DNA from: UBA6522 sp965205045
GTDB lineage: Bacteria > Pseudomonadota > Gammaproteobacteria > Steroidobacterales > Rariloculaceae
Reading direction: 5' to 3'
Assembly: GCA_965205045.1 (NCBI GenBank)
Contig: OZ242031.1
Span: forward strand, 744,001 to 808,000
Length of the DNA: 64,000 nucleotides
Shown: piece by piece, positions 1 through 9,142 of the stretch
Layout of the letters: each line of letters begins with the position of its first letter
Numbering within the stretch: the stretch's first letter is position 1
The notes under the pieces: generated by a model
What the model saw: only the letters and a program-made list of their open reading frames with translations
Told to the model about the DNA's origin: nothing
Database searches by the model: none
Made by a program: the position numbers and the translations under genes

Positions 1-392
1 CCTCGCTGCGCGGCATAGAAGGCGCCGTTCCGCCAGGCGAGTCCGAGGGCATTGTGCAGGCCGCTGGCGAACAGCCGGAAGTGCGGCCCCGAGTCCTCGC
101 CGGCGGGGTTTTCCACGATGAACAGTTCGCCGCGCCGGGTGGCCACCCCCAGGTTCCCGTTCGGCAGGGTCGCAAGGCCACCCACCTCCAGCTCGATGCC
201 GGCCGGTACCGGCAGGGGAGTGATCTGGTAATAGTAATCGGCGGTACGGGGAAGGGGGGCCTGGCCGACGCCGACGGACGGCGTCCATGCCGGCAGCGCG
301 CATGCGACGCACGCGATCAGCCGGATGTGGGGAATCGGTGCGGTGATGGCGACGCCCCGGGGTGGAAACCTGCATGCAATCCATCCAACCAT
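1..392 (-). CDS. Beta-propeller dehydrogenase-like protein, N-terminal part (cut by window edge)
   Basis: The frame opens with an ATG at 392, 2 nt past the stop of the upstream DUF1080 gene, and runs off the left edge, so only about 130 residues are seen. After a basic, partly hydrophobic N-terminus (possible export signal) comes a stretch like the first blade of soluble PQQ-type or haem-associated sugar dehydrogenases: PLPVPAGIELEVGGLATLPN, then NGNLGVATRRGELFIVEN and FASGLHNALGLAWRNG. The motif of a value at which the protein 'reads' a parameter and then notes location (GLHNALGLAW) is typical of these propellers. Such genes often sit beside DUF1080 proteins in glycan-degradation clusters. 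Tight spacing suggests one operon with the upstream gene. The exact family cannot be fixed from a fragment. Confidence 0.7.
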   Translation of the reverse strand, partial: MVGWIACRFPPRGVAITAPIPHIRLIACVACALPAWTPSVGVGQAPLPRTADYYYQITPLPVPAGIELEVGGLATLPNGNLGVATRRGELFIVENPAGEDSGPHFRLFASGLHNALGLAWRNGAFYAAQR

Positions 393-394
393 GT

Positions 395-2224
395 TCAGAA
401 CAGGATCTCGTAGGTGAGGGTGTTGTCGGCGCCTGGGGTCGCCAGAAGTTGGGTGCGTCCATCCGATTCGCGTACGTACGTCCGGCCGGAGTCGCGCACG
501 CGAATGTAGTAGCGCCGGTCATCGGCCGCGTACAGGCCGGGACCTGCAGGTTCGAAGTCGTCGGCTTCGGCGAGCAGGACGTGCAGGTCCGCCATGGGCT
601 CGCTGAACGTCAGCCGGCGTTCGAAGCGTTGACCGTCAAGCGCGCGGGGCTCATCGTCGATGCGGGCGCCCGCGAACTCATACTGAAACACGGGCAGACC
701 CGTGGCGCCGACCAGATAACGCAGCGGTCGAAACCCGGATGTCCGGTAGGGATCGGGCCAGGGTTGGCTGTCGTCGGCCAATCTGGCGAGCAGCGGGCGC
801 ATCGTCAGGAATTCTTCGCTGCCGCGGGGTAGCGAACTGCCGTCTCCGCGCTGGCGCCACATGGGGGTGGTGTCCAGGAATTCGCCGCGCCACGCGCGCA
901 CGATGGTGCCCTGGTCGTAGTCCAGGGTGTAATGAAGCTGCTGTGGCGAACCGACATTGATGGCGTGCATCACCCGTTCCCTGGTTCCGCCCTCGGGGCC
1001 GACATCGGCGAAACTGCGAACGATCGTGTCGGTATCGGCATCCACCAGTATGGGATCGACCGGGGGGCGCCTGAGCCCGCCGGGCCGGTGCAGGTCGATC
1101 CTGCGGAACCCGGGGCCCGCAACGCGCAGCGCCAATGCGGGCGGGCGGGCCTGCTGCCAGTCCATTGCGCCCTTCTTGAGGTAGCCGGCCTGGAGACGAT
1201 GTTGTCCCGGGCCGAGGCCGACCGACGTGCTCCGGATGCCGCGTTCGTCGTAATGCTCTTCGGTGTCGAATACGGGCTGGCCGCCAATGTGCAGCCAACC
1301 GAAACCCATCTGGAAAAATTCGATCTCGAAGGTGCCCCCGGATGAGACCTCCAGCGTGCCGTCGAACAGGATCGCAAACCCTTCGCGAACCCGGCTGACT
1401 TCGTGGGAGAGGAGAGTGGCCTCGCCCGCTGCGTCGGCCGTGCGGTCCGCAAGGCCATCGAACCCGTCCAGCGGCGATTCGGCCGAATCGTAGTAGACGC
1501 GATAGTCGACATCGAGAGTCGGCGGGGCCGCATCGTAGGGGATCAGGCGGAAATTGCGAAACGCCACGGGGCCATGGTCGCCCTGGATCATCAACGGGGC
1601 GGCGGCGACCTCGTCATCGCCGGTCGCGCCGCCGGTGGGCCCGCTCACTTCCAGGTTCTCGTGGACGGGTACGCCGTTGATTTCCACGGACAGGAACCTG
1701 GCGTTCTGGCGTTTGCGGCCGTCGGCGTCGAACCGGGGCGCCTGGAACGCGATGCGAAGATCCTGCCAGAGCCCCGGCGCCTTGCAGGCGTTGATCCGCG
1801 GCGCCGCGCCTTCGTATTGGGTGCCGTCCTCGCGCCGGCGCTGGTAGATGCCGCCGCAGTCGGAGAATCCGGGCCGCGTTTCTCCCCAACTGTCGAGCAG
1901 TTGCACCTCGTAACGGCCCTGCAGATAGATGCCGGAGTTCGATCCCCTGGCCATCATGAACTGGAGTTGGAGATCGGCGTCGCCGTGCTCGAACCGGCTC
2001 AGCAGGTTGTCCCGGGCCGCGGCGGTCGGGCGATTGACGAGTATTCCGTCGCCCTCGACCGGTTCCAGGCTGTGCTCTTCCTCGGGGTCAGCCCGTGCGG
2101 CGCCGGCGGTCGACCAGTTGGCCGCGGCCGGCTCATATGCCGACAGGTCGGCAAGGTCGTGAGATTCGCCGGGTTGCGCGACCGCGCCATGGACAGGCAG
2201 GAGCAGTGCCGCCAGGGAGCACAT
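395..2224 (-). CDS. Secreted DUF1080 (3-keto-disaccharide hydrolase-like) protein
   Basis: The protein has about 609 residues. The reading frame is open to 2287, but the ATG at 2224 is preferred because it is preceded by GGGGAA and gives a clean signal peptide (MCSLAALLLPVHGAVAQ). The N-terminal domain (about residues 20-230) carries the DUF1080/LamG-like signature NSGIYLQGRYEVQLLDSWG, then GPVAFRNFRLIP, the hallmark of 3-keto-glycoside hydrolase-like proteins. A following PA14-like region contains FAILFDGTLEVSSGGTFEIE, GWLHIGGQPVFD and GPGQHRLQAGYLKKG. The C-terminal 200 residues are unassigned. Inferred role: periplasmic or surface sugar or glycoside processing, together with the dehydrogenase-like gene directly downstream (2-nt gap). 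Divergent to the PmoA gene. Confidence 0.85.
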   Translation of the reverse strand: MCSLAALLLPVHGAVAQPGESHDLADLSAYEPAAANWSTAGAARADPEEEHSLEPVEGDGILVNRPTAAARDNLLSRFEHGDADLQLQFMMARGSNSGIYLQGRYEVQLLDSWGETRPGFSDCGGIYQRRREDGTQYEGAAPRINACKAPGLWQDLRIAFQAPRFDADGRKRQNARFLSVEINGVPVHENLEVSGPTGGATGDDEVAAAPLMIQGDHGPVAFRNFRLIPYDAAPPTLDVDYRVYYDSAESPLDGFDGLADRTADAAGEATLLSHEVSRVREGFAILFDGTLEVSSGGTFEIEFFQMGFGWLHIGGQPVFDTEEHYDERGIRSTSVGLGPGQHRLQAGYLKKGAMDWQQARPPALALRVAGPGFRRIDLHRPGGLRRPPVDPILVDADTDTIVRSFADVGPEGGTRERVMHAINVGSPQQLHYTLDYDQGTIVRAWRGEFLDTTPMWRQRGDGSSLPRGSEEFLTMRPLLARLADDSQPWPDPYRTSGFRPLRYLVGATGLPVFQYEFAGARIDDEPRALDGQRFERRLTFSEPMADLHVLLAEADDFEPAGPGLYAADDRRYYIRVRDSGRTYVRESDGRTQLLATPGADNTLTYEILF

Positions 2225-2640
2225 TATTCCCCGATTGGTGAACAAGCCTTGGTTCTCCGATAGGCCGGTGACCTTGACGATCATCAATTATAGGCTCAGG
2301 CGCCTTTGCCACCTGTGGACTACATACGTATTCATTGCGGCCTCCAACCAACGCCCCAATGAAGTATGACCGGCCGGCCATGCGCTGGCGGCGGCACACA
2401 ATATTCATGGAGGTGCGGGGACTCCTCCAGGAAAGCTCCGATCAACTCGGATGTTCGATTCAGCGTGCTATTGAAATCAACAAGTTATGATGAGTCTCAC
2501 CGCGATGGATCGAGTTATTCGGGGGTTTCCCAATCCCATTCCTTCTCGATGCCGTGTCCCAGACTTCACCGACGCGATAGAATCCCCAGTCCTTCGATGG
2601 AATTATCCGTCCTTTTCGCGTTTCAGGGAGGCAGTCGGGC
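2225..2640. other. Divergent intergenic region
   Basis: It separates the minus-strand DUF1080 gene from the plus-strand PmoA gene and must hold both promoters. No gene recognised. It carries one copy of a roughly 97-bp dispersed repeat (2440-2537), described separately. Confidence 0.6.
2440..2537 (+). repeat. Dispersed 97-bp repeat, copy 1
   Basis: It aligns without gaps to the reverse complement of 6251-6348, with about 24 mismatches in 97 (roughly 75 percent identity). Conserved blocks include GATCAACTCG, AATCAACAAGTTA, GGATCGAGTT and GGTTTCCC. Both copies lie 100-200 bp upstream of a gene and in the same orientation as that gene. No terminal inverted repeats were seen. Confidence 0.6.
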
Positions 2641-3717
2641 ATGAGCTTTTGGACCAGGTCGGCGTTGATATTGGCAGTGGTCGTTGCGGCGCTCGGCGTC
2701 GGTCGCACACAGAGCCCGGGCACCGGCGGAGCCGAGGCCCGGGAGTCCGGGAACGCGGTTCCGCTCCGGGCGGTCCAGGACGAGGAGACCGGCTCGATCG
2801 CGATCTACCGCGAGGGCGAAGACGAGCCGATCGTCACCCAGAACGCGGGCCCCGGGCATCGGCCGTACCTGCATCCGATCGTCGCCCCGGACGGCAGGGG
2901 CCTGGCGACGCAGTTCAGTCCCGGGCATCACCCTCATCAGACCGGCCTGTACTGGGGCTTTACCCGGGTGAACGGCGAGCCCATGGAGGAGGACACGCTC
3001 AGGCAATGGTTTTACCGGAAAGACAAGCCGGAAGACATCGCCAGGGCCGTCGGCCGGGACTACTTCCACAACCCAGGCGGCGAGCACTGGCGCCGCGATT
3101 CGGCCATGGTGGTCACCGGATCCGGGTCCGAGGTGAAGTGGCAGACCGTCTACGGCATGCTCGACGCCGAAGGCAACGCCTTCATGACCGAGACGCAGAA
3201 CTGGACGATGCGGGCCGAGGAAGACCGTTTCATCCTCGATCTGGAATGGGCCGGCGAAGCCCACACCGACGTCTCGATCAACGAAATGGACTACGGCGGC
3301 CTGTTCCTGCGCATGCCCTGGCACGAGGACATCGCGGGCGAGGCGGTCAACGCGGCGCGGCAGCGCAACGCCCGGGCCGAAGGCCAGCGCGCAACGTGGC
3401 TCGATGTCGGGATGCGGGTCGAAGGCCGCGAAGACCTGCTCCACGTGGCCATCTTCGACCACCCGATGAACGTCGGCTTCCCGCAGATCTGGCGCGTCGA
3501 CGGCCAGCTCGGCGTCGGACCCGCGCGGGCCCGGATGGGCGACTGGCACATCCCCGGGGGGGCGACCGAGCTCATCCGCCACCGGCTCATCGTCTACACC
3601 GGCGAACTCGACGATGTCGAACTGGCGGAGGACTGGCAGGAGTACGCGGGCGCGGCCGAGGCGATGACCGTGCGCGAGACGGTTTCAGGGTCAACACCTG
3701 GGCGTCCGAGCCCATGA
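2641..3717 (+). CDS. PmoA family (DUF6807) secreted protein, frameshifted C-terminus
   Basis: The protein has 358 residues with an N-terminal signal or anchor segment (SALILAVVVAALGVG). The start ATG at 2641 follows GGGAGG with good spacing. The body is the PmoA/DUF6807 fold, with the family motif SPGHHPHQTGLYWGF and a long beta-rich region. Members are common in sugar-degradation clusters of Planctomycetes-like type; despite the name there is no link to methane oxidation here. Family relatives can continue into a dehydrogenase-like domain. Here that continuation is present but out of frame after AAEAMTVRE near 3680, where an extra CG dinucleotide in GTGCGCGAG would explain the shift. The last 12 or so residues are therefore probably frameshift tail. 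Confidence 0.75.
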   Translation: MSFWTRSALILAVVVAALGVGRTQSPGTGGAEARESGNAVPLRAVQDEETGSIAIYREGEDEPIVTQNAGPGHRPYLHPIVAPDGRGLATQFSPGHHPHQTGLYWGFTRVNGEPMEEDTLRQWFYRKDKPEDIARAVGRDYFHNPGGEHWRRDSAMVVTGSGSEVKWQTVYGMLDAEGNAFMTETQNWTMRAEEDRFILDLEWAGEAHTDVSINEMDYGGLFLRMPWHEDIAGEAVNAARQRNARAEGQRATWLDVGMRVEGREDLLHVAIFDHPMNVGFPQIWRVDGQLGVGPARARMGDWHIPGGATELIRHRLIVYTGELDDVELAEDWQEYAGAAEAMTVRETVSGSTPGRPSP

Positions 3718-3983
3718 CCACCCAGCCCATGGCCTTCGCCTGGGACGATCGCGGACGCATGCGGATCGCTGCGACCCGCACCTACGCCGCGTTCGAAGGC
3801 GGCCACGGCGGCTCCCGCCCCCACCTCGTGAACGAGTTCCCGAGCGCTCTGCGCGAAGACCTGGACCCGTGGCATAATGCGGTGGTGAGCGCCAACTGGA
3901 TATGCGTCGGCATCTGCGCCCACGAATCCGCCACGAAGAGCGGCGAGATCGTACGCCTGCCAGGCTCCACGCTCGCCACCTGA
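3680..3983 (+). pseudogene. Remnant of a PVC-type dehydrogenase domain fused to the PmoA gene
   Basis: In the frame two bases over from the PmoA gene the sequence reads RDGFRVNTWASEP, then MTTQPMAFAWDDRGRMRIAAT. This matches the start of the large membrane-bound or haem-binding dehydrogenase domain (pattern GF.VN.WASEP....P.AF..DDRGR). After about 40 residues the similarity stops, and the frame closes at 3983 without the hundreds of residues expected, so most of the domain is deleted. It was probably part of one fusion protein with the upstream PmoA domain. Confidence 0.6.
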
Positions 3984-4024
3984 CCCGTCACCCCCCACTC
4001 CCACTCCGACGACCAGAGGACCCC

Positions 4025-5458
4025 ATGAACAACACCAAACTACTGATCGCGAGCTTCCTGACCATCTTTGTTGCCGGATTCGGTTTCGCCGTCCGCGGCG
4101 GGCTCCTCCTGGAGTGGGGAAGCGAGTTCGGTTTCACGCAAACGGAGCTCGGACAGATTACGGGGGGTGGCTTTGTCGGATTCGGCCTCGTGATCCTCAT
4201 CGCGAGCCTCTTCCTCGACCGCTTCGGCTATAAGCCGTTCCTGTTGCTTGCCGGTGGCCTCCACGTGCTGTCGGTAATCGTGACGGTGGCGGCGACGTTC
4301 GTCTACAGCGGCGCCATCGACACCAACCCCGACGTCGCCCGCGCCGGCGCCTACCTCTGCCTGTTCTGGGGCGTCTTCATCTTCGCGATCGCGAACGGCA
4401 TCTGCGAGGCCGTCGTCAATCCTCTGGTCGCCACGCTCTACCGCGACGAGAAGACCCACTACCTGAACATCCTGCACGCGGGATGGCCGGGCGGCATAAT
4501 CATCGGCGCCCTCCTGGGTGTGGCGATGATCGGCCGCGTGCACTGGGAGATCGTCCTTGCACTCTACCTCGTCCCGACGCTGATCTACGTCCTGATGATG
4601 GCCGGGGAGAAGTTTCCGATGTCCGAGGCGACTGCCGCGGGTGTCAGGTTCGGCGAGATGATCAGGGAGTTCGCGGCGCCGATGATGATCTTCCTCCTCG
4701 TCCTCCACGTCTGCGTCGGCTACGTGGAGCTTGGCACCGACAGCTGGATCGCCAACATCATGGACACGGTGCTGGGAGGCATGGGGCTGTTCATCCTCCT
4801 CTACACCGCCCTCCTGATGTTCGTCCTGCGCTTCTTCGCCGGGCCTATCGTCCACCGGATCAATCCCCTGGGTCTGCTCTTCGCAAGCTCCGTGCTCGCC
4901 GTCATCGGCCTCTATGCGCTGGGCTCCTTCGCCACCGCCGTCACTGTCATGGTGGCCGCAACCATCTACGGCGTCGGCAAGACCTTCTTCTGGCCGACGA
5001 TGCTGGGTGTCGTATCCGAGCGCTTCCCAAGGGGCGGAGCGCTCACCCTGGGCGCGGTCGGCGGCGTCGGCATGCTCTCGGCCGGCCTGCTCGGCGGCCC
5101 CGGCATCGGCTACCTCCAGGACCGCTACGCCTCCGAGCATCTCCAGGCGAACGCTCCCGCCGTTTACGAGGAATACAGGGCCGAAGGCACGAACCGGTTC
5201 CTGTTCTTCCCCGCCGTCCAGGGGCTGGACGGTTCCAGGGCCGGACCCGTCATGGAGAAGGCCAAGGACTTCAGTATCGTCCTGACCCCGGACGAACAGG
5301 CCGTGCGGGACGCGTCGTTCTACGGCGGCCAGACCGCGCTGAAGGCCACCGCGCTGGTCCCGGCGTTCATGGCGCTCGGCTTCCTGTTCCTGATCGTCCA
5401 CTTCCGGCGCGCCGGCGGCTACAGGCAGATTGATCTCTCGCCTGCGCCCGACCACTGA
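4025..5458 (+). CDS. MFS transporter
   Basis: The protein has 477 residues; the start ATG at 4025 follows AGAGGA. It is a polytopic membrane protein with about 12 hydrophobic helices, an N-terminal half ending near a long loop after residue 200 and a second half after GEKFPMSE. The loop after helix 2 (LDRFGYKPFLLLAG) is the MFS A-motif position. An unusual roughly 60-residue soluble insertion (about 365-430: QDRYASEHLQANAPAVYEEY...) precedes the last helix; this is seen in MFS proteins of sugar-use clusters of marine and planctomycetal bacteria. Substrate not determinable; an oligosaccharide or sugar acid would fit the DUF1080/PmoA neighbours. Confidence 0.85.
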   Translation: MNNTKLLIASFLTIFVAGFGFAVRGGLLLEWGSEFGFTQTELGQITGGGFVGFGLVILIASLFLDRFGYKPFLLLAGGLHVLSVIVTVAATFVYSGAIDTNPDVARAGAYLCLFWGVFIFAIANGICEAVVNPLVATLYRDEKTHYLNILHAGWPGGIIIGALLGVAMIGRVHWEIVLALYLVPTLIYVLMMAGEKFPMSEATAAGVRFGEMIREFAAPMMIFLLVLHVCVGYVELGTDSWIANIMDTVLGGMGLFILLYTALLMFVLRFFAGPIVHRINPLGLLFASSVLAVIGLYALGSFATAVTVMVAATIYGVGKTFFWPTMLGVVSERFPRGGALTLGAVGGVGMLSAGLLGGPGIGYLQDRYASEHLQANAPAVYEEYRAEGTNRFLFFPAVQGLDGSRAGPVMEKAKDFSIVLTPDEQAVRDASFYGGQTALKATALVPAFMALGFLFLIVHFRRAGGYRQIDLSPAPDH

Positions 5459-5603
5459 GCGCGGGCGGGGGAAGTCACGTCCGGCACGCAGCTTCGCCTT
5501 CATCGCCGGGACCGGGCTCGGTCCCGTGCTGACGGAAGTCCTGCGATTCGCACATTGTCCCCGGCCTTCCGAAGGCCACCGTGAAATTCCTGTTGCTTGA
5601 AGA

Positions 5604-5679
<76 letters not shown>

Positions 5680-5696
5680 CCATTGCAGAGGCGGTA

Positions 5697-6152
5697 TTAG
5701 ACCGGTCTGCTTGCGAAAGAGTCAAGAGAACCATCGCTGTTCCATTCGCCCTCGACGGATGCATCGGTCCACCTGGGGCTGCCCCTGCCACTGAACACGA
5801 CTTCCTCACCCGAGGGCAGCAGCATGTTCGACACCTGCATCCTGCCGGCCCGCGTGGCCGACGCGGAGCCCGCCACCCTTACCCGTTCATTGACGGGAAA
5901 CATCTCCTCTTCGAGACCGCGTCTCTCGAGCAGGTAGAACGCCCCCGTTTCCAACAGCCAGTCCATCGCCTCGCCATTCGGTTCCACGACCCGAACGGTG
6001 AAAACAACGTGCGGATTGCGCCAGCGAACGTCCACCAGTTCGCCCTCGAGTTCCCTGACCTCGCCTCGTTCGTAGTCGGCGAACGAATGGTGAGCCCAGC
6101 CCTGGGTGCAAAGAACAAGTGTTCCAAGTACGGCTACTGCAATCCTCATCAT
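5697..6152 (-). CDS. DUF6152 family periplasmic protein
   Basis: The protein has 151 residues. The ATG at 6152 (alternative 6149) follows GAGAGG. The signal peptide MRIAVAVLGTLVLCTQGWA is followed at once by HHSFADYERGEVRELEGEL, the signature of the DUF6152 family (HHSF..., then W.NPH: here VDVRWRNPHVVFTVRV). Further family features are WLLETGAFYLLERRG and VRVAGSASATRAGRMQVSNM. Function unknown; a small secreted beta-barrel (OB-like) fold is likely. A dispersed repeat copy lies 100 bp upstream. Confidence 0.85.
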   Translation of the reverse strand: MMRIAVAVLGTLVLCTQGWAHHSFADYERGEVRELEGELVDVRWRNPHVVFTVRVVEPNGEAMDWLLETGAFYLLERRGLEEEMFPVNERVRVAGSASATRAGRMQVSNMLLPSGEEVVFSGRGSPRWTDASVEGEWNSDGSLDSFASRPV

Positions 6153-6250
6153 TTTTCGGGCCCTCTCGGCTGCATAAGCCAGCGTGTCGCAGCATTCACC
6201 GTTTAGCATACCAAGACGCCGGCGGGATGCCGCCATCGCGGCGGCGGGTT

Positions 6251-6348
6251 TCGACCGGGAAACCTCTGAACAACTCGATCCGTTGTTGCGACACTCTTCG
6301 TAACTTGTTGATTTTGATGGCACGGCAAATCGGCCACGCGAGTTGATC
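6251..6348 (-). repeat. Dispersed 97-bp repeat, copy 2
   Basis: This is the reverse-strand partner of the copy at 2440-2537. It lies 100-200 bp upstream of the DUF6152 gene and is oriented with that gene, exactly as copy 1 is oriented with the PmoA gene. About 73 of 97 positions are identical. Confidence 0.6.
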
Positions 6349-6485
6349 AGACTTTCCCTAGACTTTGAGACATGGTGGCGTAGTATCCGAATTGCAGCGG
6401 ATGCGGAGGACGCGGGGGCGGGACGCCTGTTCGGTAATTTCCGCGTTGGCGGCGGATTCGGACTATCGAGGGAAACAGGCCGGTC

Positions 6486-8432
6486 ATGAGCGAAGACAAG
6501 ACATATCCCGTAGCCGAGGAGCTTGCGAAACGAGCGTGGGTGGACGAAACCGCCTACCGGGAACTCTACCGCCGGTCGGTGGAAGACCCGGAAGGCTTCT
6601 GGCGCGAGCACGGCCGGCGCGTTGACTGGATCAGGCCGTACAGCCAGATCAGGGACGTCTCCTTCGACGCGGAGGACCTGCACATTCACTGGTTCGCCGA
6701 CGGCGCGCTGAACGTGGCCGCGAACTGCCTCGACCGGCATCTGAGGACCCGGGGAGAGCAGACCGCCATCATCTGGGAGGGCGACGAACCGGGCGACGAC
6801 GCGCGCATCACCTACCGGGAACTGCACGAAAGCGTCTGCCGGCTCGGCAGCGCGCTGCGGGCGCTGGGCGTGTCAAAGGGCGGCCGGATCACCATCTACA
6901 TGCCCATGATCCCGGAAGCGGCCGTCGCCATGCTGGCGTGCGCGCGCATCGGCGCCATTCATTCCGTGGTCTTCGGGGGGTTCTCGCCCGAGGCATTGCG
7001 TGGGCGGATAGAGGACTGCGAGTCGAACGTCGTCATCACGGCGGACGAAGGCGTGCGCGGCGGCAAGCGCATCCCGCTCAAGGCCAACGTGGACGCGGCG
7101 CTGGCCGCTGAGGGCGAAACCGAGGTGAAAACCGTGGTGGTCGTCCGCCGCACGGGCGCCGACATCGAGTGGCAACACGACCGCGACCACTGGTACGAAT
7201 ACATCACCAGCGCAGCGGATCCCTACTGCCCGGCGGAACCCATGAACGCGGAGGACCCGCTCTTCATCCTCTACACCTCCGGGTCCACCGGCAAGCCCAA
7301 GGGCGTGCTCCACACCTCCGGCGGCTACCTGGTGTTCGCCTCGCTCACGCATCAGTACGTCTTCGACTATCACGACGGCGACATCTACTGGTGTACGGCG
7401 GATGTGGGCTGGGTGACCGGCCACAGTTACATCGTCTACGGCCCGCTGGCCAACGGCGCCACCACGCTCATGTTCGAGGGCGTACCCACCTATCCCGATT
7501 CGAGCCGCTTCTGGCAGGTGGTCGACAAGCACAAGGTCAACATCTTCTATACCGCCCCAACGGCGATTCGCGCCCTGATGGCCGAAGGCGAGGCGCCGGT
7601 CAAGCGCACGTCGCGCAAGAGCCTGCGCCTGCTCGGTACCGTGGGCGAGCCGATCAACCCGGAGGCCTGGGAGTGGTACTACCGCGTGGTGGGCGACGGC
7701 AGGTGCCCCATCATGGATACATGGTGGCAGACGGAAACCGGCGGCATCCTGATCACGCCCCTGCCCGGCGCCACCGCGCTGAAACCCGGATCGGCCACGC
7801 GCCCGTTGTTCGGCGTGCAGCCGGCCATCGTCGACAGCGACGGGCAGGTGCTGGAAGGCGAGGCGATGGGCAACCTGGTGCTGCTGGATAGCTGGCCGGG
7901 GCAGATGCGCACCGTCTACGGGGATCATCAACGCTTCTTCGAGACGTACTTCAGCCAGTATCCGGGGACCTATTTCACGGGGGACGGCGCCCGGCGCGAC
8001 GCCGACGGCTACTACTGGATCACCGGCCGGGTGGATGATGTCATCAACGTCTCCGGCCACCGCATGGGAACGGCCGAGGTCGAGAGCGCGCTCGTGGCGC
8101 ATGCCAAGGTGGCCGAAGCCGCCGTGGTCGGCTTCCCGCACCCGATCAAGGGTCAGGGCATTTACGCTTACGTGACGCTGAACATCGGCGAGGAGCCAGG
8201 CGAAGACTTGCGCAAGGAACTGGTGACCTGGGTACGGAAGGAAATCGGCCCCATCGCCAGCCCGGATTGCCTGCAATGGGCGCCCGGACTGCCGAAGACG
8301 CGCTCGGGAAAGATCATGCGCCGCATCCTGCGCAAGATCGCCGAGGATGCGCCCGATGAGCTGGGCGACGTGTCCACGCTGGCCGATCCCGCAGTGGTCG
8401 ACGAACTGGTCGCCAACCGTATCGCTCTGTAG
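6486..8432 (+). CDS. acs: Acetyl-CoA synthetase
   Basis: The protein has 648 residues, the usual length for AMP-forming acetate:CoA ligase. It activates acetate with ATP to acetyl-AMP and then acetyl-CoA in the cytoplasm. Visible signatures are the N-terminal ACS domain (YRELYRRSVEDPEGFW), the P-loop-like YTSGSTGKPKG near residue 263, WWQTETGG, the hinge region YFTGDGARRDADGYYWITGR, and the C-terminal PKTRSGKIMRRILRKIA whose lysine (near 609) is the known acetylation-controlled catalytic lysine. Transcribed alone or with the small membrane gene 40 bp downstream. Confidence 0.97.
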   Translation: MSEDKTYPVAEELAKRAWVDETAYRELYRRSVEDPEGFWREHGRRVDWIRPYSQIRDVSFDAEDLHIHWFADGALNVAANCLDRHLRTRGEQTAIIWEGDEPGDDARITYRELHESVCRLGSALRALGVSKGGRITIYMPMIPEAAVAMLACARIGAIHSVVFGGFSPEALRGRIEDCESNVVITADEGVRGGKRIPLKANVDAALAAEGETEVKTVVVVRRTGADIEWQHDRDHWYEYITSAADPYCPAEPMNAEDPLFILYTSGSTGKPKGVLHTSGGYLVFASLTHQYVFDYHDGDIYWCTADVGWVTGHSYIVYGPLANGATTLMFEGVPTYPDSSRFWQVVDKHKVNIFYTAPTAIRALMAEGEAPVKRTSRKSLRLLGTVGEPINPEAWEWYYRVVGDGRCPIMDTWWQTETGGILITPLPGATALKPGSATRPLFGVQPAIVDSDGQVLEGEAMGNLVLLDSWPGQMRTVYGDHQRFFETYFSQYPGTYFTGDGARRDADGYYWITGRVDDVINVSGHRMGTAEVESALVAHAKVAEAAVVGFPHPIKGQGIYAYVTLNIGEEPGEDLRKELVTWVRKEIGPIASPDCLQWAPGLPKTRSGKIMRRILRKIAEDAPDELGDVSTLADPAVVDELVANRIAL

Positions 8433-8473
8433 CTCCGGAACTGCGGCGCTCCGGAACTCCGCAGCCCCGGCGA

Positions 8474-8779
8474 ATGCCAAGACTTCCCGGACTTTCAATC
8501 AAAATCGACTTCGGGTTGGAACGACCGGTGGATACACCCTATTCCGGGCCGTATCGGGACCGGGACGAACTGGCGCCCGAAGACATCCGCGTGGTGATGG
8601 AGCGCGAGCACATGTCTCAAACCGAGATGATGCGGACCCTGGAAACGCTCGTGTCCACGGTCGACAGCCTGAAGCAGAGCCTGAATTGGCGCCTTCCATT
8701 GACGATGGGACTCATCGTGGCGGCCATAATGACCGTCGTCACGGCCGTGGTAACGTTGGTAGTGACGCTGGCGCCTTGA
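8474..8779 (+). CDS. Small coiled-coil membrane protein
   Basis: The protein has 101 residues from ATG 8474. A GTG at 8528 is an alternative start that would remove 18 residues. The middle is helical (MSQTEMMRTLETLVSTVDSLKQS), followed by one hydrophobic segment (LTMGLIVAAIMTVVTAVVTLVVTLA) and then the end. The layout (short cytosolic part, coiled coil, one C-terminal membrane helix) recurs in genes at 29692 and 62054 of this window. Function unknown. Confidence 0.5.
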   Translation: MPRLPGLSIKIDFGLERPVDTPYSGPYRDRDELAPEDIRVVMEREHMSQTEMMRTLETLVSTVDSLKQSLNWRLPLTMGLIVAAIMTVVTAVVTLVVTLAP

Positions 8780-8928
8780 AACGCTGCGGCGCACCCGGAT
8801 CATGACAGGGAATAAGGGATGCTTTCCTGCTTGGTAGGGCTATATCTTACGCCGCTTCCAGTGTCGTTAACACGTAGGGCCCGGATGACCGGCCGCCGCC
8901 AAGGGCGCTTCGATCCACTCTCATTTTC

Positions 8929-8941
8929 GGGGGGGGGGGGG
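8929..8941. repeat. G13 homopolymer in non-coding DNA
   Basis: A run of 13 G residues lies in the 8780-9022 intergenic stretch, which otherwise shows no recognisable gene. Confidence 0.8.
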
Positions 8942-9022
8942 CGGCCCGGCGGCTTGGGGTTCATTTCGTTTGGTCATTACTGATCCTCTCTGCGTTTTAC
9001 GTCGGATTAATATGTTACTTCA

Positions 9023-9142
9023 TCAAAGGCCCGCGATGCGGCGCTTGAAGCGTCGGTGTATCCAATAGTGTTGCTCGGGCGCCTTGCGCGCGTGCCGTTC
9101 GACCAGCGCATTGACTCGCTCCGCTTCTTCCTGCGGGGAATC
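9023..9142 (-). pseudogene. Remnant of an LpxL/HtrB-type lauroyl acyltransferase (C-terminal end)
   Basis: Only the last 40 residues survive: DSPQEEAERVNALVERH, then RKAPEQHYWIHRRFKRR, then a stop. The pattern VN...E...R..PEQY.W.HRRFK is the well-conserved C-terminus of lipid A acyltransferases. Upstream of residue D the frame has no more family similarity and passes into a fragment of another gene family, so the 5' part is lost. Confidence 0.65.
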
